Program-made: the position numbers and the translations under genes | In this document: positions 27,436 to 36,778 of the stretch, piece after piece | Layout of the letters: every line of letters begins with the position of its first letter | How positions within the stretch are numbered: the stretch's first letter is position 1 | Notes under the pieces: generated by a model | Told to the model about the DNA's origin: nothing | What the model saw: the letters and a program-made list of their open reading frames with translations, nothing else | Database searches by the model: none | Assembly: GCF_001942345.1 (NCBI RefSeq) | Contig: NZ_MKKI01000011.1 | Span: 369,328-433,327, forward strand | DNA: 64,000 nt | Source of the DNA: Corynebacterium sp. CNJ-954 | GTDB lineage: Bacteria > Actinomycetota > Actinomycetes > Mycobacteriales > Mycobacteriaceae | Direction of reading: 5' to 3'

Positions 27436-28510
27436 ACTTGAACTCCACGACGTCGCCGTCCTGCATCACGTAGTCCTTGCCTTCCTGGCGGACCTTGCCG
27501 TGGTTACGGGCCTCAGCGACGGAACCGTACTCGTCCAGATCGGCGAACCCGACGATTTCGGCCTTGATGAAGCCGCGCTCGAAGTCGGTGTGGATCACGC
27601 CAGCAGCCTGGGGCGCGGTCGCACCCTGGGGAATCGTCCAGGCGCGTGCCTCCTTCGGCCCGGCCGTGAGGTAGGTCTGCAGTCCAAGCGTGGCGAATCC
27701 GGCCTTGGCCAACGTCTGCAGACCCGGCTCGTCCTGCCCCACCGAGGCCAGCAGCTCGGCGGCCTCCTCGTCGTCGAGCTCCAGAAGCTCCGCCTCGGTT
27801 GCGGCATCCAGGAACACGCAGTCCGCCGGGGCCACGAGATCCCGCAGTTCCTTCTGGCGGGACTCGTCGGTCAACACCGCCTCATCAGAGTTGAAGACGT
27901 AGAGGAACGGCTTGGCGGTCATCAGGTGAAGCTCACGGACCGCGGCCAGATCAAACTCCCCGGAGACGGACGCGGAGTACAGCGTCCGTCCGTCCTCCAG
28001 AATCTCCTGCGCCTGCTTGGCTGCCGTCGCCTGGTCCGCTTTATCGCGATCCTTGCGTCCCTCCTTCTCCAGACGGGGCACGGCCTTCTCCACGGTCTGC
28101 AGGTCAGCGAGGATGAGCTCTGTCTCGATCACAGAAATGTCGGTCGCCGGGTCGACGCGCCCGTCGACGTGGATCACATCGTCGTTCGAGAAGGCACGCA
28201 CGACCTGGCAGATGGCGTCTGCCTCACGGATATTGGCGAGGAAGGCATTGCCCATTCCCTCACCTTCGGAGGCTCCCTTGACGATGCCGGCAATGTCGAC
28301 GAAGGACACGGTGGCGGGAAGGATCCGCTCTGAAGAGTAGATCTCCGCCAGGCGGTTCAGACGCGGGTCGGGAAGCTCGACGAGACCGACGTTCGGCTCG
28401 ATCGTGGCGAAAGGGTAGTTCGCCGCGAGGACGTCATTGCGGGTCAGGGCATTGAACAACGTGGACTTACCGACATTGGGCAGGCCGACGATTCCGAGAG
28501 TAAGGGTCAC
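27425..28510 (-). CDS. ychF: redox-regulated ATPase/GTPase YchF (OLA1 family)
   Basis: A 361-residue translation-factor-class P-loop protein that prefers ATP and binds ribosomes. Walker A is GLPNVGKST (residues 9-17), G3 is DIAGIVKGA, a coiled-coil insert follows, and a C-terminal TGS domain ends in [18 protein letters not shown] 28510 is chosen because it gives the family N-terminus [14 protein letters not shown] and has AGGA at good distance; ATG 28519 would add three residues. In mycobacteria this gene also lies near ispH and xseAB. Confidence 0.95.
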   Translation of the reverse strand: MTLTLGIVGLPNVGKSTLFNALTRNDVLAANYPFATIEPNVGLVELPDPRLNRLAEIYSSERILPATVSFVDIAGIVKGASEGEGMGNAFLANIREADAICQVVRAFSNDDVIHVDGRVDPATDISVIETELILADLQTVEKAVPRLEKEGRKDRDKADQATAAKQAQEILEDGRTLYSASVSGEFDLAAVRELHLMTAKPFLYVFNSDEAVLTDESRQKELRDLVAPADCVFLDAATEAELLELDDEEAAELLASVGQDEPGLQTLAKAGFATLGLQTYLTAGPKEARAWTIPQGATAPQAAGVIHTDFERGFIKAEIVGFADLDEYGSVAEARNHGKVRQEGKDYVMQDGDVVEFKFNV

Positions 28511-28681
28511 GGCGCCCATCCTAACCGGTGCCGTGCACAGGCCGCCGTCCACCCCCACCCGCACAGGTCCCGGCGAAACCATGTCTTAACTGTCTGTTTC
28601 CTGTAAGTCTGATGGGAATCTAGGATAGATTCGATTTCTTCTGTTCACCTGCCACAACTAGACACCCGGAGGCCCACGCAC

Positions 28682-30343
28682 ATGTCTGCAGACGCTCCTT
28701 CCGGGCCGCAGGTCGGATCCGACGGCAAGGATGGAAAGGTCACCCGCGACACATTCAACTCGCGGCTCCTCTTCCTGTTCGCCGCCATCGGTTCCGCCGT
28801 CGGCCTAGGCAACATCTGGCGATTCCCCTACGTCGCCTACGAATCGGGCGGCGGCGCCTTCCTCGTCCCCTACATGATCGCCCTGCTCACCGCGGGTATT
28901 CCGCTGCTGTGGATGTTCTTCTCCCTCGGCCACCGGTTCCGCGGTTCCGCACCACTGGTCTTCCGTCGCATCCACCCCCGGGCAGAGATCCTCGGATGGT
29001 TCCAGGTCGGGATCTCGTTCTTCATCGCGGTCTACTACGCGGCGATTATCGGGTGGGCACTGCTCTACACGATGAAGTCCTTCACGAAGGGATGGGGGGA
29101 GAACCCGGGCGACTACTTCTCCGGCGAGTTCCTCCAGGCAGACACGGACACCGTCTTCTCCGGAAGTTTCGTCATGCCCATCCTCATCACCATGATCATC
29201 GTGTGGATCATCGTCCTGGTCACGCTCGCACTGGACGTCAGCAAGGGCATCGGGCGGCTCAACGTCATTTTCATACCCCTGCTCCTGGTCCTGTTCGTCA
29301 TCATGGTGATCCGCGCACTGTTCCTCGACGGAGCCGCGACGGGTCTCGACGCACTCTTCACCCCGGACTGGAGCGCGTTGACCGACGCCTCGGTGTGGAT
29401 CGCCGCCTACGGGCAGATCTTCTTCTCACTGTCCATCGGGTTCGGCATCATGATCACCTACTCCTCCTACCTCAAACCCCGGTCCAACCTGACGAGCACG
29501 GGGCTGGTCACAGCTTTCGCCAACTCCTCATTCGAAGTGCTGGCCGGCATCGGAGTGTTCGCCGCACTCGGGTTCATGTCCGCTGCATCGGGAATTCCGG
29601 TCAGTGAAGTGGCGACCTCCGGCATCGGACTTGCGTTCGAAGCGTTCCCGACGATCATCAACGAGATGCCCGCCGGCGAGCTGTTCGGAATCCTCTTCTT
29701 CGCCAGCCTCGCCATTGCCGGCGTCACCTCACTGATCTCCATCGTCGAGGTCGTGTCTTCAGCGGTCCGGGACAAGTTCGACCTCCCCCGACGTACCGCC
29801 ACACTTGTCGTGGGGGTGCCGATGGCCGTGCTCTCGGTTCTGGCGTTCTCGGCCACCAGTGGTCTGGTCACACTCGACATCATGGACAAGTTCACCAACA
29901 ACATCGGCATCGTCCTGGCTGCTCTTGTCGCCATCATCGTTGTCGGGGTGCTGACCATGAGGATCAACGAACTGGAGCAGCATCTCAATGCCGTTTCCTC
30001 GTTCAAGGTAGGCCCGACGTGGCGCACATTCCTGATGTACGTGACCTCGGTGATCCTCACGTTCACCCTCCTCAGCGAGGTCTCCACACTCCTCGACGAG
30101 GGCTACGGCGGTTACCAGGACAACCAGGTCTTCACCTGGGGATGGCTGCTGATCATCATCATGGCCGTGGCCGCCGTAATCATGCACGTCGTCCCGTACC
30201 GCCGGAGGTCCCTGGTGCTCGACGGCACCCCGGGTTCGGACTTCGGTGTACCACCGGGTGGCCGTGGACGCGGCATCCCCAACCCGCTCGCCGGTGGCTC
30301 CACCGCCACCTCCCCACTCAAGGAAGAAGGAGCGACCCGATGA
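28682..30343 (+). CDS. metP: sodium:neurotransmitter symporter family transporter, MetP-like
   Basis: A 553-residue sodium-coupled amino-acid transporter with eleven to twelve membrane helices. The first helix carries the diagnostic AIGSAVGLGNIWRFPYVAY with the unwound Gly-Asn site for sodium and substrate. The gene overlaps by 4 nt with a small membrane-subunit gene, the same arrangement as metP-metS of C. glutamicum, which imports methionine and alanine. CGGAGG precedes ATG 28682, and TAGGAT at about 28621 may be the -10 box. No clear McbR-type site was found. Confidence 0.88.
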   Translation: MSADAPSGPQVGSDGKDGKVTRDTFNSRLLFLFAAIGSAVGLGNIWRFPYVAYESGGGAFLVPYMIALLTAGIPLLWMFFSLGHRFRGSAPLVFRRIHPRAEILGWFQVGISFFIAVYYAAIIGWALLYTMKSFTKGWGENPGDYFSGEFLQADTDTVFSGSFVMPILITMIIVWIIVLVTLALDVSKGIGRLNVIFIPLLLVLFVIMVIRALFLDGAATGLDALFTPDWSALTDASVWIAAYGQIFFSLSIGFGIMITYSSYLKPRSNLTSTGLVTAFANSSFEVLAGIGVFAALGFMSAASGIPVSEVATSGIGLAFEAFPTIINEMPAGELFGILFFASLAIAGVTSLISIVEVVSSAVRDKFDLPRRTATLVVGVPMAVLSVLAFSATSGLVTLDIMDKFTNNIGIVLAALVAIIVVGVLTMRINELEQHLNAVSSFKVGPTWRTFLMYVTSVILTFTLLSEVSTLLDEGYGGYQDNQVFTWGWLLIIIMAVAAVIMHVVPYRRRSLVLDGTPGSDFGVPPGGRGRGIPNPLAGGSTATSPLKEEGATR

Positions 30344-30519
30344 GCACAACGGCAATCGTCATGATGGTCCTGTTCATGGTTTTCCTCTGGGGCGGCCTTG
30401 TCATCGCCGCTGTCAACCTCAGGAATCATTCCGATGAGGAGTCCGGGGAACTCGGCACCGCACCCGGTACCGACGACGAGACTCTCATCCTTCACGCGAC
30501 ATCCCACCCTGCGGGGTGA
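30340..30519 (+). CDS. metS: small subunit of the MetPS-type NSS transporter
   Basis: A 59-residue protein with one membrane helix (MSTTAIVMMVLFMVFLWGGL start) and an acidic hydrophilic tail. In C. glutamicum a protein of this kind, MetS, is needed for MetP to transport methionine. ATG 30340 overlaps the stop of the large-subunit gene (ATGA), so the two are made in step. Such genes are easily missed because of their size. Confidence 0.85.
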   Translation: MSTTAIVMMVLFMVFLWGGLVIAAVNLRNHSDEESGELGTAPGTDDETLILHATSHPAG

Positions 30520-30563
30520 GTACCCGGTACGTCCCGATGACGCACACCGCGTTGTAGGGCACA

Positions 30564-32165
30564 ATGGGTCGGGTGAGCAGTGATTCCAAGAACACAGACG
30601 AGTCCTCCGGGCGGAAGAAGTCCGACGGACCGAACAGCCCCGACCCACGCGACGTCGTCGACGGCCGCGACTTCGCCGATATCCTCATGGGGTCCGGGCG
30701 TATGGACCCCGAGTCGTCGCTCCCCTTGCCTGGCGAAGATCATACGGTGAAGAGTCCGGCCGAGGCCTCCCGGGACTCGATCTTCCTCGAAGACGACCCT
30801 GCCATGCAGGAACCGGATGACCAGTCCGCCGTCCTCCAGTCCGACGAGAACACCGGGCCCGGCGACGAACTCCGCGACCGTGCCGAAGTCATCGGCACAT
30901 CAGCACGGTGGGCGGCAGGCTGGAGCCTGCGTTTCCTGGTCATCGCCGCGGCGTTGTGGGTTCTCGGCTTCGCACTGTCCGGGCTCTGGTCCGGCATCCT
31001 CCCGGTCATCCTGGCCATCATCGTCTGTACCGTCCTGTGGCCGGTCGTGCGTCTGCTGCGTAAGGGGCACCTGCCCAATGCGCTTGCGGTGCTGCTGACC
31101 ATCATCCTGTTCTTCGCCGTGATCGGCGGCATCATCGCCGCGATCATGCCGAGCGTCTCCAAGCAGATCCCCCAGCTGGTGGACAGCGGCGCCAAGGGGG
31201 TCGAGCAGATCCAGGAATGGGTCGCCGGTCCCCCGCTGAACCTCCAGAGCGACCAGATCGACAACATGATCGACCAGGCCACCAACTGGGTCCAGGACCA
31301 GACCGACCAGATCACCCAGACCGCCATCACAGGCGTGTCCGCGGTCACGTCCGCTGCCATCACCCTCTTCGTGATGCTGGTCCTGATCTTCTTCTTCCTG
31401 AAGGACGGCGAGAAGTTCCTGCCGATGGTTCGCCGTATCACCGGCCGCCGTGTCGGCTGGCACCTGACCGAGGTCCTCACACGGTGCTGGAACACACTGG
31501 GTGGTTTCATCCGCACCCAGGCCATCGTCAGTTTCATCGACGCCTTCTTCATCGGCCTCGGCCTCTGGATCCTCGATGTCCCCCTGTGGCCAGCGCTGGC
31601 GATCATAACCTTCTTCGGCGGATTCATCCCGATCGTCGGTGCCTTCACCGCCGGCGCACTGGCGGTCTTGATTGCGCTGGTCGCCAACGGCTTCACCACC
31701 GCACTGATCGTTCTCGGCATCGTCCTGCTCGTCCAGCAGCTTGAAGGCAACGTGCTGCAGCCGGTCCTGCAGTCCAAGGCGATGAAGATGCATGCGGTCA
31801 TCGTCTTGCTGTCGGTCACCGTCGGGGGCGGTCTCTTCGGCATCATCGGCGCCTTCCTGGCCGTCCCCGTGGCCGCGATGATCACCGAGGTCTTCCGTTA
31901 CATCGGCGATCTCACCGACCTGGCCACCGGCGAGAAGCACTCGGCCGACATCACCTTCGCCACGTCTGCCGGAAAACAGACCGGTGCCCAGCGCGAGCAG
32001 GCCGCCCAACGGTGGCAGGACTGGAAGAAGTCCCTGACGAGCGACGAGTCCGGCGAGCCCAAGCCGTTCAGCCGGTTCCTCGCACCTCTCCTGCCCGACG
32101 ACAAGGATGACAAGGACGGTAAGGACGACAAGCCGAGTGACGACTCTGCTTCGAAGCCGTCGTGA
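30564..32165 (+). CDS. AI-2E family transporter-like membrane protein
   Basis: A 533-residue protein of the PF01594 family (PerM/TqsA/YdbI). About 110 hydrophilic, acidic residues precede seven to eight membrane helices, with the characteristic amphipathic region of KQIPQLVDSGAKGVEQIQEW and the motifs FFGGFIPIVGAFTAG and QQLEGNVLQPVLQSKAM. A charged tail rich in Asp/Lys follows. Family members export signals or ions; the substrate here is unknown. The start may be ATG 30564 or GTG 30573. Confidence 0.85.
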   Translation: MGRVSSDSKNTDESSGRKKSDGPNSPDPRDVVDGRDFADILMGSGRMDPESSLPLPGEDHTVKSPAEASRDSIFLEDDPAMQEPDDQSAVLQSDENTGPGDELRDRAEVIGTSARWAAGWSLRFLVIAAALWVLGFALSGLWSGILPVILAIIVCTVLWPVVRLLRKGHLPNALAVLLTIILFFAVIGGIIAAIMPSVSKQIPQLVDSGAKGVEQIQEWVAGPPLNLQSDQIDNMIDQATNWVQDQTDQITQTAITGVSAVTSAAITLFVMLVLIFFFLKDGEKFLPMVRRITGRRVGWHLTEVLTRCWNTLGGFIRTQAIVSFIDAFFIGLGLWILDVPLWPALAIITFFGGFIPIVGAFTAGALAVLIALVANGFTTALIVLGIVLLVQQLEGNVLQPVLQSKAMKMHAVIVLLSVTVGGGLFGIIGAFLAVPVAAMITEVFRYIGDLTDLATGEKHSADITFATSAGKQTGAQREQAAQRWQDWKKSLTSDESGEPKPFSRFLAPLLPDDKDDKDGKDDKPSDDSASKPS

Positions 32166-32173
32166 GGATCGGG

Positions 32174-32179
32174 TAACAT
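32174..32179 (+). promoter_or_regulatory. -10 box TAACAT of the DUF6542 gene
   Basis: TAACAT ends 8 nt before GTG 32188 and no Shine-Dalgarno is present, as expected for a leaderless transcript. Confidence 0.5.
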
Positions 32180-32187
32180 CAGCGCCC

Positions 32188-32988
32188 GTGACTTCTGACG
32201 CTACTGACGAGTCCGCCCCGTTGAACCGAAGGGGCCTGATTCCGGTATGGGCGCCCCTCCTCGTGATGGCGGCCGTGATCCTCACCGGGATCGTGCTCGG
32301 CGGGGTCGGAACCGCCTACATTGTTCTCTTCGCTGTCTCTGCGGTCGTATGTACTGCCCTGGTCGAACTTCGTGGACTGTTCCTCACCGTCGTCCTGTTG
32401 CCTGTGTACTGGTTCTTCGGCATCACAGGTGCGGGACTGGCCGGAGGTACCTCGGCCGCGTCGAACCTCAAGACCACACTGATCACCGCTGCCTACCCCG
32501 CGATCGAGAAGTTCCTCTGGTTGGCCGCCACCTTTGTCATCTGCGTGATCATCGCCGTCGTGCGTCAGCGAATCGATGCTGCAGTACTGCAGAGTCAGCA
32601 CAGGCGTGAGCGTTCACGTCGTCGCCAGATGAGTGATGCCGAGCAGAGTAACCAGCGTCTGAACGCGCGGGTGCGCGACTACGACCGCACATCAGGCGAG
32701 GGACAGGCGGATCGTACCGACCGCCCGGACCGGAGCACACAGGCCACCCGCCCGTACCGGACGACCGGCGACGCCAGCGACACCCGGGACACCCGGGAAG
32801 AACGCCGGACGGACGACTACCCCCGGTACTCTGCACCGCGCGATGAGAATCGTCGGTACTCCACCCGACGGGATGAACCGGAGAAAGCAGACAGTCCAGA
32901 AACCCGTACCCGTACGGCCGCAGAGCTCCGGGAGGCGAGCCGCCGTCGGCGGTCACGGAGCCAGGACCGCCCCCTCGACATGGACTAG
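32188..32988 (+). CDS. DUF6542 membrane protein
   Basis: A 266-residue protein with four membrane helices in the first 140 residues, then an Arg/Asp/Ser-rich hydrophilic tail with many DTRDTREERR-type blocks, likely disordered. DUF6542 proteins occur next to xseA/ispH across mycolata, as here. GTG 32188 is chosen for the -10 box just upstream; an upstream in-frame start would overlap the AI-2E gene. The function is unknown. Confidence 0.8.
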   Translation: MTSDATDESAPLNRRGLIPVWAPLLVMAAVILTGIVLGGVGTAYIVLFAVSAVVCTALVELRGLFLTVVLLPVYWFFGITGAGLAGGTSAASNLKTTLITAAYPAIEKFLWLAATFVICVIIAVVRQRIDAAVLQSQHRRERSRRRQMSDAEQSNQRLNARVRDYDRTSGEGQADRTDRPDRSTQATRPYRTTGDASDTRDTREERRTDDYPRYSAPRDENRRYSTRRDEPEKADSPETRTRTAAELREASRRRRSRSQDRPLDMD

Positions 32989-33072
32989 AACAACCCCCAC
33001 TACTCCCCCACTGTCCCCACATCCTCTGCGCGCACCCCGGAACCGTCTGACGCGACAAGTCCCGGGGTGCAG

Positions 33073-34116
33073 TCAGCTGGCGTTCCGGGCTGGCCGGAGT
33101 TCACGCGGCAGCGAGAAGACGAGATCCTCAGTAGCGGTGGTGACTTCCTCGATGCTGGAGAAACCGTGCTCTGCGAGCAGATCGAGCACACCACGCACGA
33201 GCAGTTCCGGGACCGAAGCTCCCGAGGTGACTCCCACCGACGTCACACCGTCGAACCATGCGGGATCCACCTGCTCCGCGTAGTCGACCAGGTAGGACTC
33301 CTTCGTACCGTGCTGAAGAGCCACCTCGACCAGACGCTTCGAGTTCGACGAGTTCTGCGACCCTACGACGATCATCAGCTCGACCTGCGGGGCGATGGCC
33401 TTCACCGCAACCTGCCGGTTCTGGGTCGCGTAGCAGATGTCGTCGCTCGGCGGTGTCTCCAGCTGCGGGAACTTCTCGTGGAGGAGCTTCACCGTACGCA
33501 TCGTCTCGTCGACGCTCAGGGTCGTCTGTGAGAGCCAGATCAGCTTGGTGTCCTCCGGGAACTCCAGCGCATCGACGTCCTCCTGCCCGTCGACCAGGTG
33601 CACCACGTCCGGCGCTTCGCCAGCGGTCCCCTCGACTTCCTCGTGGCCGTGGTGGCCGATGAGGATGATCTGGTAGCCCTGCTTGGCGAACCGCTTGACC
33701 TCGTTGTGCACCTTGGTCACCAGCGGGCAGGTCGCGTCGAAGGTCTTCAGGTTCAGCTGCTTCGCCTCCAGGTGCACCTGCGGGGATACGCCGTGGGCGG
33801 AGAAGACGACGTTCGCGCCCTCCGGTACCTCCGTCGTCTGGTCGACGAAGATGACGCCGCGTTCCTCGAGCGTCTTGACGACATGCTTGTTGTGCACGAT
33901 CTCCTTACGGACGTAGAGGGGTGCACCGTGCTTCTCGAGCGCCTTCTCCACTGTCTCCACGGCTCGGTCGACGCCGGCGCAGTATCCGCGCGGCGCCGCC
34001 AGCATCACCCGCTTGCTGTCACGCCTGTCGGCGCCCGGCCTCGGATTGTCGATGGTGGTCGTCGGGGCAGTTGTGGTGAAGTTATCCACAGGTGAAGCCT
34101 CAGTCATGTCCCCCAT
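33073..34116 (-). CDS. ispH: 4-hydroxy-3-methylbut-2-enyl diphosphate reductase
   Basis: IspH (LytB) is the last enzyme of the MEP pathway and makes IPP and DMAPP. The 347-residue protein has the three cluster cysteines at C46 (GYCAGVDRA), C130 (DATCPLV) and C228 ([11 protein letters not shown]), as well as the TQNRQ motif and the substrate His in HNKHVV. The N-terminal extension of about 35 Thr/Pro-rich residues is common in actinobacteria. ATG 34116 has AGAGG upstream. It is divergent from xseA with starts only 26 bp apart. Product IPP feeds the prenyl synthase uppS in this window. Confidence 0.95.
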   Translation of the reverse strand: MGDMTEASPVDNFTTTAPTTTIDNPRPGADRRDSKRVMLAAPRGYCAGVDRAVETVEKALEKHGAPLYVRKEIVHNKHVVKTLEERGVIFVDQTTEVPEGANVVFSAHGVSPQVHLEAKQLNLKTFDATCPLVTKVHNEVKRFAKQGYQIILIGHHGHEEVEGTAGEAPDVVHLVDGQEDVDALEFPEDTKLIWLSQTTLSVDETMRTVKLLHEKFPQLETPPSDDICYATQNRQVAVKAIAPQVELMIVVGSQNSSNSKRLVEVALQHGTKESYLVDYAEQVDPAWFDGVTSVGVTSGASVPELLVRGVLDLLAEHGFSSIEEVTTATEDLVFSLPRELRPARNAS

Positions 34117-34129
34117 GCTATCGGACCTC

Positions 34130-34135
34130 TACAAT
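34130..34135 (+). promoter_or_regulatory. -10 box TACAAT of xseA
   Basis: A near-consensus TACAAT ends exactly 7 nt before ATG 34143, with no Shine-Dalgarno. This predicts a leaderless xseA message starting at the A of ATG. Confidence 0.65.
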
Positions 34136-34142
34136 CAGAGCC

Positions 34143-35498
34143 ATGTCAGATGCCTCGCCGCCGTCAGGTTCACCGCCGTCACCGACCTCTGCGGAGTCAC
34201 CGTGGCCGGTCCACGTGGTCAACGACAAGGTGAAGGGGTGGATCGAACGTCTCGGCCATCTCTGGGTGGAAGGGCAGATCACCCAGGTCAACATGAAACC
34301 GTCCTGGAAGCTCTCCTACATCACCCTGCGCGACGTGGAGAAGGAGCAGTCCATCCCTCTGACCTGCTCGACATCGATGCTACGTTCCATGCCCACACCG
34401 TTGAAGAACGGCGACCGGGTGGTGGTCTACGGGAAACCGGCCTTCTACTCGGGGCGCGGCTCATTCTCCCTGTGGGTCTCACGTGTCCAGCATGTCGGTG
34501 TCGGCGAGTTGCTGGCACGGATGGAACAGCTCAAGCGTGCGCTGGACGCCGAGGGGCTGTTCGACCTCCGCCTCAAGCGTCCTCTTCCGTTCCTCCCCCG
34601 TCGGGTCGGTCTGATCACCGGGCGGGGATCCGCCGCCGAACGGGACGTCCTGGCCGTCGCCCACGACCGGTGGCCCGCAGTCCAGACCGAGGTCATCAAC
34701 ACCGCCGTCCAGGGACCCCAGGCGGTGCCCCAGGTCCTTGCCGCGCTCCAGCAACTGGAGTCCGATCCGCGGGTCGACGTCATCATCGTGGCCCGTGGCG
34801 GTGGTTCGGTGGAGGACCTTCTCCCCTTCTCGGAGGAGGCTCTGGTCCGTCAGGTGAGTCGGATGACCACCCCGGTGGTCAGCGCCATCGGTCACGAACC
34901 CGACAACCCGATTCTCGACAACGTCGCCGACCTCAGGGCCGCCACGCCGACGGATGCCGCCAAACGGGTCGTCCCGGACGTCGCCGCTGAACTCGAGCTC
35001 GTCACCGAACTCAGGGACCGCGCGGCCGGGGCCCTGCGATCGTGGGTGGCCAATGAGCAGCGGGGCCTGTCCACCGTCCGCTCCCGTCCGGTCCTCGCCG
35101 ACCCTCTGCTGCCGATCCGGCGTGAACAGGACCTCGTGTCCGAAGCCCGCGAGCGCAACGACCGCGCGTTGGGAATCACCATCCGGGACATGCGCTCCCA
35201 GGTCACGTCGCTGAAAGCCCAGGTCAACGCGCTCGGGCCGTCACAGACCCTGCGTCGCGGCTACTCCGTGGTGCAGGTGCTACCGCGGGACCACACCCCA
35301 GCCCAGGTTGTGACGACGGTCGACGACGTCACTCCAGGATCCCAGTTGAGGATCCGTGTCCTCGACGGATCCGTCACCGCCGCGGCCATGGCGGTGCAGC
35401 GCGCCGAAGGAACCTCCGCGCCAACCCCGGACGACACATCCACCAGCTCCAGCCCAGACCGAAGTACCGACCGAAAGGACCCCGCCACCGATGAGTGA
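34143..35498 (+). CDS. xseA: exodeoxyribonuclease VII large subunit
   Basis: A 451-residue catalytic subunit of ExoVII, which degrades single-stranded DNA from both ends. It has the N-terminal OB-fold (VWVEG-like [16 protein letters not shown]), then the nuclease domain with [32 protein letters not shown] and [24 protein letters not shown], and a C-terminal coiled part ending in LRRGYSVV. The tail of about 40 residues is Ser/Thr/Asp-rich. Its end overlaps xseB by 8 nt, so the two subunits are translated together. Confidence 0.95.
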   Translation: MSDASPPSGSPPSPTSAESPWPVHVVNDKVKGWIERLGHLWVEGQITQVNMKPSWKLSYITLRDVEKEQSIPLTCSTSMLRSMPTPLKNGDRVVVYGKPAFYSGRGSFSLWVSRVQHVGVGELLARMEQLKRALDAEGLFDLRLKRPLPFLPRRVGLITGRGSAAERDVLAVAHDRWPAVQTEVINTAVQGPQAVPQVLAALQQLESDPRVDVIIVARGGGSVEDLLPFSEEALVRQVSRMTTPVVSAIGHEPDNPILDNVADLRAATPTDAAKRVVPDVAAELELVTELRDRAAGALRSWVANEQRGLSTVRSRPVLADPLLPIRREQDLVSEARERNDRALGITIRDMRSQVTSLKAQVNALGPSQTLRRGYSVVQVLPRDHTPAQVVTTVDDVTPGSQLRIRVLDGSVTAAAMAVQRAEGTSAPTPDDTSTSSSPDRSTDRKDPATDE

Positions 35499-35766
35499 CA
35501 GCGACAACAAGCAGACGTTCCGCCCCCTGGAGGAACTGAGCTATGAACAGGCACGTGACGAACTGGTGGAGGTCGTCAAGATCCTCGAGCTCGGGCAGAT
35601 GAGCCTCGATGAATCACTGCGCTTCTGGGAGCGGGGAGAGGAACTCGCCGCCTACTGCGAGCGCTACCTCGACGGTGCCTCCGAGCGGGTGGAGGCAGCC
35701 CTGCAGAACCGCCGCGACGACGACGGCGCAGACAGTCCAGGCAACTCCTCCGACGAACCGGAGTAG
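35491..35766 (+). CDS. xseB: exodeoxyribonuclease VII small subunit
   Basis: A 91-residue helical subunit with the family core [37 protein letters not shown], which wraps the large subunit's coiled-coil stalk. ATG 35491 sits inside the end of xseA after GAAAGGA. The last residues are acidic. The stop codon TAG (35764-35766) lies in the first copy of a 9-bp tandem repeat. Confidence 0.93.
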   Translation: MSDSDNKQTFRPLEELSYEQARDELVEVVKILELGQMSLDESLRFWERGEELAAYCERYLDGASERVEAALQNRRDDDGADSPGNSSDEPE

Positions 35767-35785
35767 GCGGAGTAGGCGGAGTAGA
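35759..35785. repeat. Three tandem 9-bp repeats over the xseB stop codon
   Basis: CGGAGTAGG, CGGAGTAGG and CGGAGTAGA stand head to tail. The first contains the xseB stop. Each unit carries another TAG in the same frame, so the gene ends in several consecutive stops. Similar GGAGT units recur at 35931-35965. Confidence 0.8.
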
Positions 35786-35847
35786 TGTAGGTCCCCGTGA
35801 GATCATCAACGTGATACCCACAGAGCCCTCTGAAAGGTTTCCGTCGA

Positions 35848-35906
35848 AATAGTTCTAGCTCCGAGCACACATCCGGGAAAAACTCGTGCCCGAGGCTAGA
35901 ACTATT
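35848..35906. terminator. 59-bp imperfect palindrome between xseB and the DUF4245 gene
   Basis: AATAGTTCTAGC (35848-35859) and GCTAGAACTATT (35895-35906) are perfect inverted arms of 12 bp, and pairing continues imperfectly (CTCCGAGCAC against GTGCCCGAG). The hairpin lies between two convergent genes and could stop transcription from both sides. It is AT-richer than its surroundings and lacks a T tract, so a protein-binding site is another possibility. Confidence 0.6.
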
Positions 35907-35995
35907 CCCCCGGCTGGGTCGTCGGCGTTGTCGTCGGAGTCGTCGGAGTCGGCGGAGTCGGCGTCAGCTGGCTCCCACCTTCAGGAGACGCAGAC

Positions 35996-36640
35996 CTAGC
36001 TTGTGACGATCGGGTCGGTCGTCACCACTTTGTCAGCCAGGGTCTCGTAGATCTCACCGGTGGCCGTTCCGGACAGCAACACGGTGGATTCACCCAGGTC
36101 GGCCGCCCAGATGGTGCGGGCGTCATCACCGGTGAAGATTCGCCAGGTCACTGTGTTCCCGTTGTTGCCGCTGCCCCCGCTGTCCCCACTGTTCCCGGCA
36201 TCCCTGACCATCTGTGCAGTCTTTCCGGACGCGGAGCTGCTGTGGGAGTCGGTCTCCTCGCGGTAGTCGTCATCCACGTCCGCGACAGCGTCCTCGAGTT
36301 CGGCGCCGGTCTGGGTGAGTGAGATGTAGTACTTCTCGTCGACGACCCACCCCGCTATCGAGGACGGCTCACCGTCCACGGTCGTCCGGCGCCCCGAATT
36401 AGGCTCCCAGTTGTCCGGCACGTCCGGATTACGCACCGGAATGCCCAGACTCCGCGCCTCGGTACCCAGGATCGCGTCGATGTCCACCTCGTTGACCTGC
36501 CCCGACGTGTCTGCCGGGCCAGGGTTGTAGCTGCACAATCCGGTGAAGCCGACAGAGAACGCCATCACCAACCCCAGCACGCCCAGCGAAATCAGCAGGT
36601 CGCGGGTGGAGGTGAACATGCGCGGTTTCTCGAGTTTCAC
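35996..36640 (-). CDS. DUF4245 membrane-anchored protein
   Basis: A protein of about 214 residues with one N-terminal membrane anchor (DLLISLGVLGLVMAFSVGF), a CSYNPGP segment just outside and a beta-rich DUF4245 domain of about 150 residues. A Gly/Asn/Ser insert (GNSGDSGGSGNNGN) interrupts the domain. The gene is divergent from glpX, the same pairing seen in mycobacteria. GTG 36640 is favoured because AATAAT ends 7 nt upstream; ATG 36619 is an alternative. The function is unknown. Confidence 0.8.
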   Translation of the reverse strand: MKLEKPRMFTSTRDLLISLGVLGLVMAFSVGFTGLCSYNPGPADTSGQVNEVDIDAILGTEARSLGIPVRNPDVPDNWEPNSGRRTTVDGEPSSIAGWVVDEKYYISLTQTGAELEDAVADVDDDYREETDSHSSSASGKTAQMVRDAGNSGDSGGSGNNGNTVTWRIFTGDDARTIWAADLGESTVLLSGTATGEIYETLADKVVTTDPIVTS

Positions 36641-36778
36641 GGCATTGATTATTGCAGACAACCGCACCCGGAGCCCTAACCGTCACCATCGGGCGACCGT
36701 GTGGGGACACCTGGGAGGAGTCGTGGAACAATGGAGGGCACCCCCGATGCTCTCCCGATATCAGAAAGCTGGTCTTCC

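Noticed and set aside
28583..28681. McbR-type operator before the MetP-like gene
   Set aside because: TAGAC and GTCT fragments occur, but no spaced inverted pair of the known form was found.
35909..35990. Thr/Pro-rich minus-strand reading frame (TPTPPTPTTPT-type) after the DUF4245 stop
   Set aside because: It could be a tail of the DUF4245 protein, but joining would need a two-base insertion or one deletion, unlike the single missing bases elsewhere, and DUF4245 ends normally at 35996.
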